DNA of 64,000 nucleotides from Microbulbifer pacificus (GTDB lineage: Bacteria; Pseudomonadota; Gammaproteobacteria; Pseudomonadales; Cellvibrionaceae). The position numbers and the translations under genes were made by a program. Within the stretch, counting starts at the first letter, position 1. Each line of letters starts with the position of its first letter. The stretch spans positions 1,426,001 to 1,490,000 of the forward strand of contig NZ_PREV01000027.1 in NCBI RefSeq assembly GCF_002959965.1, written 5' to 3'. Shown here one piece after another: positions 42,252 through 50,569 of the stretch. The notes below the pieces were generated by a model that did not search any database, was not told the DNA's origin, and was given only the letters and a program-made list of their open reading frames with translations.

Positions 42252-44516
42252 ATGACAGCAAGTGCAGAGCAACCGGCTCAACTTACGAATGAGCAAAAAG
42301 CCATCGCCAATCACCCCGGAGGTCACGCCAAGATCATCGCCGTCGCAGGTTCAGGTAAGACTACCGCCCTGCTTCATTACATAAAGAACCGTCTGGATGC
42401 CGGTGCGGACCCACGACGGATGCTGGTACTGATGTACAACCGAAGCGCCCGGGAGGATTTCACCCAGCGTCTCGGCGCTCTTTGCGGTGATGCCGTACCG
42501 CCTGTCAATACGTTCCATAGCCTTGGTTATCGGATCTACCAGCGGATGATCGCCCGCCGCCACCTGTCGCCCGCCAATCTCACTCCATTACCGCAGTCAG
42601 TAATCCAGTTGCAGATCTGGAAATCCATCGAAGCCTGTGCGCCACCAGGTGAGATTGAGGATATTCGCGCGCGCAAACAGTCCGAGACCGAAGCCGCGGA
42701 ATTTTTTATCGACTACACCAAGACCATACTCTCTGGTGACCTGAGTGCGTTCCAGAAGCTGAAACTCGGCGACGAACACATGTATTTCCTGAAGGTGTTT
42801 CGCCATTTTGAAGATTGGCGTCGGGCACAGAATGCAGTGACCTACGCCGACCTGATTTACGACCCAGCCATCCTTTTCAGCCTGCAGCCGGATATTGCCG
42901 AAGAGTACGGGAGTTATTATCGGGACATTCTGGTTGATGAATATCAGGATATTAACGAAATCCAGCACTTCCTGTTGCGCACGATCTATGGAAAATCCGG
43001 CAATGTAATCGCCATCGGCGACCCGGACCAGACCATCTACGAATGGCGCGGCTCCCGCCCCGAGTACCTGCTGCGCTATTTTGATGGCGATTTTCCACCA
43101 TCCAACATCTACCAACTGAGCCACACGTTTCGTTACGGTCACAGTCTGTCGCTTGCCGCCAACCACTTCATTCACAACAACCGCGAGCGCGCCGACATTT
43201 TCTGTGTTTCCGGTAATCCGCAGGCAGAAACCCAGTTGCACCATGTAGCTACCAGTAACGAAAGTAAATGGCTGGTGGAGCATATCCGCCGCTGCCGCCA
43301 ACAGGGAGCCCCCCTGCGTGAAATTGCCGTACTGGTGCGGCTATGGTCACTGGCTGCGCCACTTGAGCTGGCACTGCTCGCCAACAACATTCCGTACCGC
43401 TCCGGCAACCGCAACACCGTACTTTCGAGAAAAGAACTGCGCCCACTATTCTGGAGTCTCAATATCGCCGCCGGGCGCTTTACTGAACAGTCAGCAAAAC
43501 GGCGCAGCCAGGGACTCTATGAATGGCTCACCACACCGCATATCCGCATTCCCCGTGCGACGCTGGAGCCCCTGTGTAACCAGCTCGCACAGTACGAAAA
43601 AGACTGGGGTAAAAAACTGCTCAGGCTGATTCCGGAATCTCTCAGTCAGCCGCAGAGCAAACGGTTACGGCAACGTGCGGAGCTGCTGCAGCAAATGGAA
43701 AAATGGCGCGGCTTGGGCGGCGAGTTGATACGCCGGCAACTGGGTGAACTGGATTACCTGAGCGGTATCAGTGAAGACGCCTTCAATCGCCAGCAGGCGG
43801 AAGAAAAGCAGCAGACGATACTGGCCTTCTGCCAATACCTGGATCAGCTGCGCCTGTCGCCAAGGGAAACCCTGGAACATCTGCAGCAACTGCAACAACA
43901 GCATCAGAGTACTGACAGCGCGGTCAATGAAAACTCTGCCGATGCCATTCAGATCACTACCATGCATCAGGCCAAGGGCCTGGAGTGGGACCAGGTCATC
44001 ATCCCTTCACTCACTGCACACAATATGCCGTATCAGCCACAGCGAGACTTCTCCACACCGGCATCCACCGAGAGCGAGCGGCGCCTGATGTATGTGGCGA
44101 TGACGAGAGCGAGAAAACAGCTCTACCTGCTGACACCGGAAACCAGTAGCGACAGCGGGCAAAAGAAAACGACAGGCTCGAACCAGGAGCAGAGGCCGTC
44201 CCTGTTTGTCGATGAAATGCACCTGCCACTCTGCAGCCTACTTGCAGAAGCTCTCGAAAAAAAACCGGGCAGTATCACCACCCAGGTACCCATTACCCGA
44301 CTGGCGCTGCGTTACCTGGCCGCCTGCGACTACAACCCCGACATCAACGCCCCGCGCGCCACACAGCGGAAACCGCAACTGGGGGAAAGTGTGCGCCATC
44401 AGAAACTGGGCTACGGCCGCGTGATCAAATGGGAAGACTCAAGAGTGGAAATACTGTTCAGCGACCGCCAGACACGGCGTTTTGAATGGGAAAAACTCGC
44501 CCAGTACCTGATGTAA
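42252..44516 (+). CDS. UvrD/Rep-type superfamily 1 DNA helicase
   Basis: A 754-residue ATP-dependent 3'-5' helicase, probably in DNA repair or replication restart. Motifs in order: Q/I region QLTNEQKAIANHPGG, Walker A VAGSGKTTALLHY near residue 33, NTFHSLGYRIYQ (Ia/Ib), LVDEYQDINEIQH (II), GDPDQTIYEWRGSRPEYLLR (III), HTFRYGHSLSLAA (IV), TMHQAKGLEWDQVIIPSLTA (V) and RRLMYVAMTRARKQLYLL (VI). A small C-terminal tail (LGESVRHQKLGYGRVIKWED) resembles the UvrD/PcrA tudor-like RNA-polymerase contact. Shorter than PcrA in the 2B domain region. Good certainty for class, low for the specific pathway. Confidence 0.9.
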   Translation: MTASAEQPAQLTNEQKAIANHPGGHAKIIAVAGSGKTTALLHYIKNRLDAGADPRRMLVLMYNRSAREDFTQRLGALCGDAVPPVNTFHSLGYRIYQRMIARRHLSPANLTPLPQSVIQLQIWKSIEACAPPGEIEDIRARKQSETEAAEFFIDYTKTILSGDLSAFQKLKLGDEHMYFLKVFRHFEDWRRAQNAVTYADLIYDPAILFSLQPDIAEEYGSYYRDILVDEYQDINEIQHFLLRTIYGKSGNVIAIGDPDQTIYEWRGSRPEYLLRYFDGDFPPSNIYQLSHTFRYGHSLSLAANHFIHNNRERADIFCVSGNPQAETQLHHVATSNESKWLVEHIRRCRQQGAPLREIAVLVRLWSLAAPLELALLANNIPYRSGNRNTVLSRKELRPLFWSLNIAAGRFTEQSAKRRSQGLYEWLTTPHIRIPRATLEPLCNQLAQYEKDWGKKLLRLIPESLSQPQSKRLRQRAELLQQMEKWRGLGGELIRRQLGELDYLSGISEDAFNRQQAEEKQQTILAFCQYLDQLRLSPRETLEHLQQLQQQHQSTDSAVNENSADAIQITTMHQAKGLEWDQVIIPSLTAHNMPYQPQRDFSTPASTESERRLMYVAMTRARKQLYLLTPETSSDSGQKKTTGSNQEQRPSLFVDEMHLPLCSLLAEALEKKPGSITTQVPITRLALRYLAACDYNPDINAPRATQRKPQLGESVRHQKLGYGRVIKWEDSRVEILFSDRQTRRFEWEKLAQYLM

Positions 44517-44545
44517 AGAAGTTTCAGACCGCCACAGGAGGAGTA

Positions 44546-45241
44546 TTACTCCTCCTCTGCCCCGCCACTCGCAAACTGCTCACTCACATTGAAAAACAGC
44601 GGATATTCCTCTCCGGATTCCGGATCGCGGACCTGCATCTTGTCATAGATACCCTGCTTGTCGTACACAATGGACTGGTCAAGCACCTGCAAGCCTTTCA
44701 GGCGAACAAAGCCACGCAGTTCAGACGTGCTGATGGTCTGGAACGCACTCGCCTGAGTTCTGCCATCGCCACTGTTTTCGATGGAGGTCATCAGTCCCTC
44801 GACCATGTAGCGGTGCAGATCTTCGCGATCAAAATCCCCCGCCTGGCCACTGCACACCACACCGATCATGTGCGCTTCCAGGCTCATGTAGTTGTATTCC
44901 AGAACCTGATCAACGCTGCGCAGGCAGGTGTCAAACTCCGCCTGTTCCACGGCACTGTATGCCTCCGGCAAGCCCTTCAGTTTCACACCGCCGTATGGGT
45001 TGTATTCTGGTGACGCGACATAGGCTCTGCGCAGCCGATCGAAGTCCAGGGTGAAACTCAACTGGAAAGCTTCTTCCAGCAGCTGCCGGTATTCACTCTG
45101 ATTCTGCTGCCGCAGCGCTGCACTGTTTTCCCGCGTCCCCTGCGCACCACAAGCCACCAGGGTCAACGACAGCCCCGATAAAAAACAACGTGCGGAAAAC
45201 AGTCGAAAAAAACACTTGATTTCAGGAGGGAGAATTGCCAT
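44546..45241 (-). CDS. DUF4919-like lipoprotein
   Basis: A 231-residue envelope protein with a lipobox (LTLVACGAQ) after a hydrophobic stretch. The body LSFTLDFDRLRRAYVASPEY, NPYGGVKLKGLPEAYSAVEQ and EAHMIGVVCSGQAGDFD matches the DUF4919 type, function unknown. I use the ATG at 45241 (MAILPPEIK); the frame opens at 45277. The start lies 20 bases inside the patatin gene stop, so it is translation-coupled to that phospholipase. Confidence 0.75.
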   Translation of the reverse strand: MAILPPEIKCFFRLFSARCFLSGLSLTLVACGAQGTRENSAALRQQNQSEYRQLLEEAFQLSFTLDFDRLRRAYVASPEYNPYGGVKLKGLPEAYSAVEQAEFDTCLRSVDQVLEYNYMSLEAHMIGVVCSGQAGDFDREDLHRYMVEGLMTSIENSGDGRTQASAFQTISTSELRGFVRLKGLQVLDQSIVYDKQGIYDKMQVRDPESGEEYPLFFNVSEQFASGGAEEE

Positions 45242-46493
45242 TGCTTGCTTCCGTCGCGGGCTTGACCCGTATTCCAAAAAGACTTTTTGACTGGACTTCC
45301 ACCAGCTGCGTGCGCGGACGCAGAAATTCGCTCAGTTTGTCCCGCTCCCACATGGCATCCTGGTAGCCAAGCTCCATCAATTCACCGAGATAAGGCTTCT
45401 CGAACAGCAGGTAACTTGCAGCGGATGCGCCACCACCGGATGTCGTGGCACCAGTGGAGCGAAATAGCCAGCGCAGTGCCGGTGGCAGGAAACGCACCTT
45501 GCGTCCGGCAATTCGGTCCAGGCTCTGGCTTGGTTCAATTACGGCTGATTCGACCGCACGCAGGGGCGCCAACTCTTCAAGTGCTTTCTGATCCACAGAG
45601 TCCAGTAGCAGGTTGACCCTTTCCAGATGCTCCAGATCCCCTTCGAGACTGTCGATGAACGCAGCATTAAATAGCTGACCGCCGATCTGCGCCAGCGAAG
45701 GCGGGTGCTTTGCCACCTTGCGCCGCTTGCCCCAGTGAACCGGGGAGCGGTTGTCAGACACACCTACCACAAATACGCGACTCGCCCCCAAGTGCAACGC
45801 AGGGCTTATAGGTGCCAGCTGGCGTACGGCACCATCACCAAAGTATTCATCACCCAGCTTCACCGCAGGAAACAGCGAGGGAATGGCCGCCGAGGCCATC
45901 AGGTGATCGGCCGTAAGACGGGTCCGCTCCCCACACCGCCGAAATCGCCGCCACTCCTGCAATTCATCACAGCCCTGGAAAAAACTGACGGACTCCCCCT
46001 GGTGATACGACATGGCATTGACACTGACCGCCCGCAGGCGCCCTTCGTCGATGTTGCGTTGAATATTGGCGAATGGAATCACCTCCTCTACCAGATCCCG
46101 CAACGGCCTGTTGTCCAACAGCGCCAGAGGCTTGTGGCGCGCCACACCATGAGTGAACAGGGAACGGGTGATGGTGAGGATATTACCCGCGAGGCTGGCC
46201 CAATTACTCCGGTAGATCCGGTCAACGGTCAAACCGCTCCACAGGTCACAGAGGCGCGCCACCGCCTCCTTGAATGTACCGGGATGGCTAGCAAGTAACA
46301 GGGAATTTACCGCGCCGGCAGAAGTGCCACAGATGATTTTGAATGGGTGCGGCTCAGAGTCCGGTGTCAGCTCGGCCAGCGCCTTCAGCACCCCCACCTG
46401 ATAGGCCGCACGAGCGCCACCACCGGAAAGTACCAGTGCGCCAGCGCTGTGACTATGTTGACCCTGCGAGGGTGGCGGGATATTCACCGACAA
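45222..46493 (-). CDS. Patatin-like phospholipase
   Basis: A 423-residue lipid acyl hydrolase. The oxyanion loop LSGGGARAAYQVGVLKAL lies near residues 22-39; the nucleophile elbow IICGTSAGAVNSLLLASHPG carries Ser in GTSAG; the Asp lies in DGAVRQLAPISP, making a Ser-Asp dyad. The middle FFQGCDELQEWRRFR and the C-terminal 120 residues are helical and have no named domain. No signal peptide is visible, so it is cytosolic or membrane-peripheral. It heads a two-gene unit with the DUF4919 lipoprotein (20-base overlap). Confidence 0.87.
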   Translation of the reverse strand: MSVNIPPPSQGQHSHSAGALVLSGGGARAAYQVGVLKALAELTPDSEPHPFKIICGTSAGAVNSLLLASHPGTFKEAVARLCDLWSGLTVDRIYRSNWASLAGNILTITRSLFTHGVARHKPLALLDNRPLRDLVEEVIPFANIQRNIDEGRLRAVSVNAMSYHQGESVSFFQGCDELQEWRRFRRCGERTRLTADHLMASAAIPSLFPAVKLGDEYFGDGAVRQLAPISPALHLGASRVFVVGVSDNRSPVHWGKRRKVAKHPPSLAQIGGQLFNAAFIDSLEGDLEHLERVNLLLDSVDQKALEELAPLRAVESAVIEPSQSLDRIAGRKVRFLPPALRWLFRSTGATTSGGGASAASYLLFEKPYLGELMELGYQDAMWERDKLSEFLRPRTQLVEVQSKSLFGIRVKPATEASNGNSPS

Positions 46494-46676
46494 AGCTTGC
46501 TACCAGATCGACAAAATAAGGGACATTATTTCCGCGTTATACCGTTTCAGGTCAATCCGTCCCATCTGAAATTTATTCTCACACTCAGCATAGCAGCTGG
46601 ATTGGCGTCCGAGCGCACCACACCGTCGCCATAGCGATCACTTATGCGCCGCCTCACCATCCCGACCGGCGATGCT

Positions 46677-47699
46677 TCACCTGGCCATATCCACCACATA
46701 GCGGCCGATACCGTGCCCACGGTGCAGACGCGCCAGAAATTCCGGCGCCTGTTCCAACGAGATGTCTTCCGCGATCTTCTGCAACTGTTCGCCGATATAC
46801 CAGGGGCCAGCAAGTTTTTTCCAGACATCAACCTTTTTACGCAGCGGCAGTTCGACACTGTCAACCCCCAGCAGACTGATACCACGCAGGATGAACGGAA
46901 ATACATTGGCCTGAAATTGCGCGCCGGAAGCCATACCGCAGGCGGCCACGCCACCGCCGTACTTCAGACACTTGATGACATTGAACAGAGTTTCGCCACC
47001 TACGGTGTCCACCGCCCAGGCCCACAGCGGTTTGGCGATGGCCTTGTTCGCGAACGGCGCAAGCGTCTCCCGGTCCAGCACTTTCCACGCCCCAAGACCA
47101 GTAAGAAATTCCGCGGACTCGAGCTTCCCTGTCACCGCCGCCACCCGGAACCCAAGTTTGGCTAACAATGCAACCGCGATCGAACCCACTCCACCGGTGG
47201 CACCTGTGACCAGCACCTCCCCGTCTTCCGGCTTGGCGCCAGCCTCCAGCAGCTTTTCCAGGCACAGCGCCGCAGTCAAGCCAGCCGTACCGAGTACCAT
47301 CGCCTCCCGAAGCGTAAGGCCCTCGGGTAGAGGCGCCACCCATTCCGCCGGCACAGCAATGCGCTCCGCCAGGCCGCCGGCGGTATTCATGCCCAGATCG
47401 TAACCGGTCACCAGTACCTGCTGACCAGGGCTGAAGGTCCCGCCGCTGTCGGCGACAACAGTTCCCGCAGCATCGATGCCTGGCGTATGTGGATACTCAC
47501 GGGTGATGGCGCGATTGCCAAACGCCGACAGCGCGTCTTTGTAGTTCAGCGAAGAGTGGGAAACGGCAATTGTGACCGGATGTGCGGGTAAATCGCACAG
47601 CGAGCGCGTAACAATCGACTGATCATATTTGCCCGCGGCCACCTCCTGCACAATCATCGCACGAAAACCACCGTCAGCTATGGAGATACCCTTTGCCAT
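46677..47699 (-). CDS. acuI: YhdH/AcuI-type acrylyl-CoA reductase / quinone oxidoreductase
   Basis: A 340-residue NADPH-dependent medium-chain reductase. AcuI reduces toxic acrylyl-CoA to propionyl-CoA in marine bacteria. SHSSLNYKDALSAFGN and YPHTPGIDAAGTVVADSGGT are YhdH-type; EVLVTGATGGVGSIAVALLAK supplies the nucleotide loop near residues 160-180; WAVDTVGGETLFNVIKCLKY follows. There is no zinc. It lies after sohB (30-base gap), same strand. Substrate is inferred from family. Confidence 0.88.
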   Translation of the reverse strand: MAKGISIADGGFRAMIVQEVAAGKYDQSIVTRSLCDLPAHPVTIAVSHSSLNYKDALSAFGNRAITREYPHTPGIDAAGTVVADSGGTFSPGQQVLVTGYDLGMNTAGGLAERIAVPAEWVAPLPEGLTLREAMVLGTAGLTAALCLEKLLEAGAKPEDGEVLVTGATGGVGSIAVALLAKLGFRVAAVTGKLESAEFLTGLGAWKVLDRETLAPFANKAIAKPLWAWAVDTVGGETLFNVIKCLKYGGGVAACGMASGAQFQANVFPFILRGISLLGVDSVELPLRKKVDVWKKLAGPWYIGEQLQKIAEDISLEQAPEFLARLHRGHGIGRYVVDMAR

Positions 47700-47729
47700 C
47701 GTTGCCTTAGCCTCGTTGCTAATCCCGTA

Positions 47730-48929
47730 TTACTGCGCCTGGTGACGCCAGGCTGCAAGGCGGGAAAACAGTCGCACCACAGCGCTCTCGACTCCGGACT
47801 GCGCGGCGAAACCGATTTTTTTTGCAATATTCTGCCGTTCTTTGTATTCCACCTGATACAGGTCCGCGTCGCGCGCACGGGACGTAAGATACTCGTCGGA
47901 GGTTTTCAGCTCATCCACCAGCGCGAGATCCAGCGCACGCTGACCAAACCAGACCTCGCCAGTAGCCACTTTGGTCACGTCCAATTGCGGGCGATACTCC
48001 GAAACAAAATGCTGGAACAGCGTGTGAATCTCATCGAGATCGCTCTGGAATTTTTCTTTTCCTTCCGGCGTGTTTTCTCCGAACATGGTGACCGTGCGTT
48101 TATACTCCCCTGCGGTAAACAGCTCAAAGTCCACATCGTTCCGCTGCAGCAAACGGTGGAAATTCGGCAGTTGCGCCACCACACCAATAGAGCCAAGCAT
48201 GGCAAAGGGCGCGGCGAGTATCCTATCCGCCACACAGGCCATCATGTAACCGCCACTGGCGGCCACCTTGTCAACCACGATGGTCAACCTCACCCCGGCA
48301 GTACGCACCCTCGCCAGCTGGCTCGCCGCGAGACCATAGTTCGCCACCATGCCACCCGGGCTTTCAAGACACACCACCACTTCGTCTTCAGGCTGCGCCA
48401 CCTGAAGAATCGCTGTGATTTCCTCGCGCAAGTTGGACAGTGCACTGGCTTTAATATCGCCATCGAAATGCACCACGAACAGCCTTTTACGCGCGCCGCT
48501 CTCACCCGCAGAAACAGAATCTATGGATACTGTTTCACCGCCGGCTTCGGCATCCGCTTCCGCCTGCTCCGGCACCTTGACCTCATGCGCGCCGTTATCC
48601 GCGGTATCCTTGCGCTTCCTTTTATGTGCCTTGGCCTCGGCTTTCAATTCTGCCTTGCGCTTTTTGGCTTGTGCCTTGGCTTCCGCTTTTTTGTCTCTTT
48701 CCTGTTGTTTGCGACGCTCGTTGTAGTCGGCCTCGTCCATCACCGCTTCGAGCAGCGTTTCTTTCATGTCATCGTAGCGATCATTCAGACGGTTGACCGC
48801 AATATGTCCGGGCCGACGATCCCGGTTATGTGCGCGATTGGCCACGATGACACCGAGCAACACCAGAAAAGCCACCACAATTGTGACAACCTTAGCCAGA
48901 AACAATCCGTACTCACTAAGAAATTCCAC
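47730..48929 (-). CDS. sohB: Inner-membrane serine protease SohB
   Basis: A 399-residue SppA/SohB-type protease, longer than the E. coli protein (349). One N-terminal membrane helix (LFLAKVVTIVVAFLVLLGVI) is followed by an unusually long Lys/Ala/Glu-rich segment (about residues 70-115) and an acidic linker (KVPEQAEADAEAGGE). The S49 core has VVCLESPGGMVANYGLAASQ, then DKVAASGGYMMACVADRILA with the catalytic Ser, and FTAGEYKRTVTMFGENTPEG with the catalytic Lys. The product cleaves signal peptides or membrane proteins from the periplasmic side. It precedes acuI and follows a membrane protein by 34 bases. Confidence 0.92.
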   Translation of the reverse strand: MEFLSEYGLFLAKVVTIVVAFLVLLGVIVANRAHNRDRRPGHIAVNRLNDRYDDMKETLLEAVMDEADYNERRKQQERDKKAEAKAQAKKRKAELKAEAKAHKRKRKDTADNGAHEVKVPEQAEADAEAGGETVSIDSVSAGESGARKRLFVVHFDGDIKASALSNLREEITAILQVAQPEDEVVVCLESPGGMVANYGLAASQLARVRTAGVRLTIVVDKVAASGGYMMACVADRILAAPFAMLGSIGVVAQLPNFHRLLQRNDVDFELFTAGEYKRTVTMFGENTPEGKEKFQSDLDEIHTLFQHFVSEYRPQLDVTKVATGEVWFGQRALDLALVDELKTSDEYLTSRARDADLYQVEYKERQNIAKKIGFAAQSGVESAVVRLFSRLAAWRHQAQ

Positions 48930-48963
48930 TCAACCCCCAAATCCCGATTGATTTTTTTAACGC

Positions 48964-49614
48964 TTATCGCCATTCATTCAGAGCGGTTTGCGCCTGCTGA
49001 TTCAGCGGGCGCGCAAGCAATCCCGTGTGACTGATACGCACCTCATACACGGCGCCATCCTGCATTGGCAGGAACGTTGCACTGCCGTAAACCGCATCGA
49101 CCACAGGCAGACTGTTGTCCATATTCCGGAGCAAGTTCCACACGTCGACACCATGCTCACTTTCCGCCAGCGCATGTACCGAACGCTCTTTGTTACGCTC
49201 GTCCTGCAGCGTCAGATAACGACCACTGAGGCGGTCCAGTCGATAGGCCGGCTCGATACCCCAGCGTGACAACGCGCCTTTCCACTTCAGCATTCGCGCA
49301 TCCAGCTGCCACTGGTCGCCGTAGAGCTGGAACTCCTGGGAAATGCCATCCTCATCCGCAAATTTCACCATGTAGTGCTGCTCGCCGAGGCGCTCAAAAG
49401 ACACGGTTCCCACACTGTGTTCATCGGCAAGATTCCGATAACTGTAGACATCCAGTGCCACGAGCACGATCAGCAAAGCCCCACCGAGAAATAAAAGTCC
49501 TACTGTGCCGCGGAGAAACCCCAGCAGCCAGTTGCCCTTAAGTAGAACCTTGCCGCCCCAGAACACCAGTAGCAGCGCGAGAAATGCAATAACAAACGTA
49601 ATGGCGATATACAT
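48964..49614 (-). CDS. Membrane protein of unknown function (Pseudomonas-type neighbour of sohB)
   Basis: A 216-residue protein with two N-terminal membrane helices (AITFVIAFLALLLVFWGGKV and LRGTVGLLFLGGALLIVLVA) and a periplasmic beta-rich part (QEFQLYGDQWQLDARMLKWK, YRLDRLSGRYLTLQDERNKE). The same type occurs in Pseudomonas next to nudC or sohB and is often called a multidrug transporter, without evidence. It lies 34 bases upstream of sohB and is likely cotranscribed with it. No function is inferred. Confidence 0.75.
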   Translation of the reverse strand: MYIAITFVIAFLALLLVFWGGKVLLKGNWLLGFLRGTVGLLFLGGALLIVLVALDVYSYRNLADEHSVGTVSFERLGEQHYMVKFADEDGISQEFQLYGDQWQLDARMLKWKGALSRWGIEPAYRLDRLSGRYLTLQDERNKERSVHALAESEHGVDVWNLLRNMDNSLPVVDAVYGSATFLPMQDGAVYEVRISHTGLLARPLNQQAQTALNEWR

Positions 49615-49656
49615 TTTTATGGCCTCAGATTTGGGGGGCGAAATCCCCGTCTGCGC

Positions 49657-50466
49657 TCACCCCATCCCGATGAATGTTCTTATTAATTGACCAGACAGTG
49701 TTTCCGCGGGCGGAATAATGTCGGGAACCCGGTTGCGGTGAAACCAGCGCGCCTCCATGATTTCATCCTGATCCGGAGTCAGTGTGCCGCCGCAAACTTC
49801 TGCCAGATACCCGATCATCAACTGACCGGGAAATGGCCAGGACTGAGTACCCAGATAACGGGTACTCCCTATTTTGAGCCCGACTTCTTCATATGCCTCT
49901 CTGGCGACGGCCTGTTCGGCATTTTCCCCGGGTTCGATGAACCCCGCCAGGGCCGTGTAGAGCGAATGGCGGTGATGGGAGTGGCGCGCCAGCAGACACT
50001 CATCACCACGAGTAAGCAGCATAATCACACAGGGGGAAATACGGGGATACACGGCGAGATGACACTGAGAACAGACCCGCGCGCGGTCCTGAAGGTGCAG
50101 CTCGGTTTTCAATCCGCAGCGGCCACAAAACTGGTGATCGAGATCCCAATCGACCACCTGCATGGCGCGGCCAGCGAGAAAGAACACGGGCTCGTCGACC
50201 ACACCGAGCAGGCTGCGCAGGCCACGCCACTCGAATCCGGGAAGGTCTACCTGACTGGATAAATAGTGTACGCCGCAAGCCTGCCCCCGCCACTCACCGA
50301 GATAATGGCTCACAGACTGAGTATCTACCGCCTCCACCAACGAAACGGGAAGCTCATTGAGCAGTGGCCTTCCGCCAACACAAAGTATCTCACCCTGGGA
50401 TACAACGATGTGCCAGTGAAATACCGGGTGCGGGAGTACCCGCCCGGCGGGAAAGAAATCTGTCAT
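49657..50466 (-). CDS. nudC: NADH pyrophosphatase / RNA de-capping Nudix hydrolase NudC
   Basis: A 269-residue enzyme that hydrolyses NAD(H) and removes the NAD cap from RNA. The zinc ribbon CGRCGLKTELHLQDRARVCSQC (residues near 113-134) precedes PRISPCVIMLLTRGDECLLA and the Nudix box GFIEPGENAEQAVAREAYEEVGLK. SQPWPFPxQLM is seen as QSWPFPGQLMIGYLA, the usual NudC peptide. It lies 104 bases after fimL, same strand, as in Pseudomonas PA1823-PA1822. Confidence 0.95.
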   Translation of the reverse strand: MTDFFPAGRVLPHPVFHWHIVVSQGEILCVGGRPLLNELPVSLVEAVDTQSVSHYLGEWRGQACGVHYLSSQVDLPGFEWRGLRSLLGVVDEPVFFLAGRAMQVVDWDLDHQFCGRCGLKTELHLQDRARVCSQCHLAVYPRISPCVIMLLTRGDECLLARHSHHRHSLYTALAGFIEPGENAEQAVAREAYEEVGLKIGSTRYLGTQSWPFPGQLMIGYLAEVCGGTLTPDQDEIMEARWFHRNRVPDIIPPAETLSGQLIRTFIGMG

Positions 50467-50569
50467 AGGACGTTAATCAAGTACCCTGAAATACTGCTCC
50501 AGCGCGGTGCCCATTGAACGGCACCCAGGCTCCCGGACAGGTGCGCCAAGACTGCACCAAGCCGGGGCA

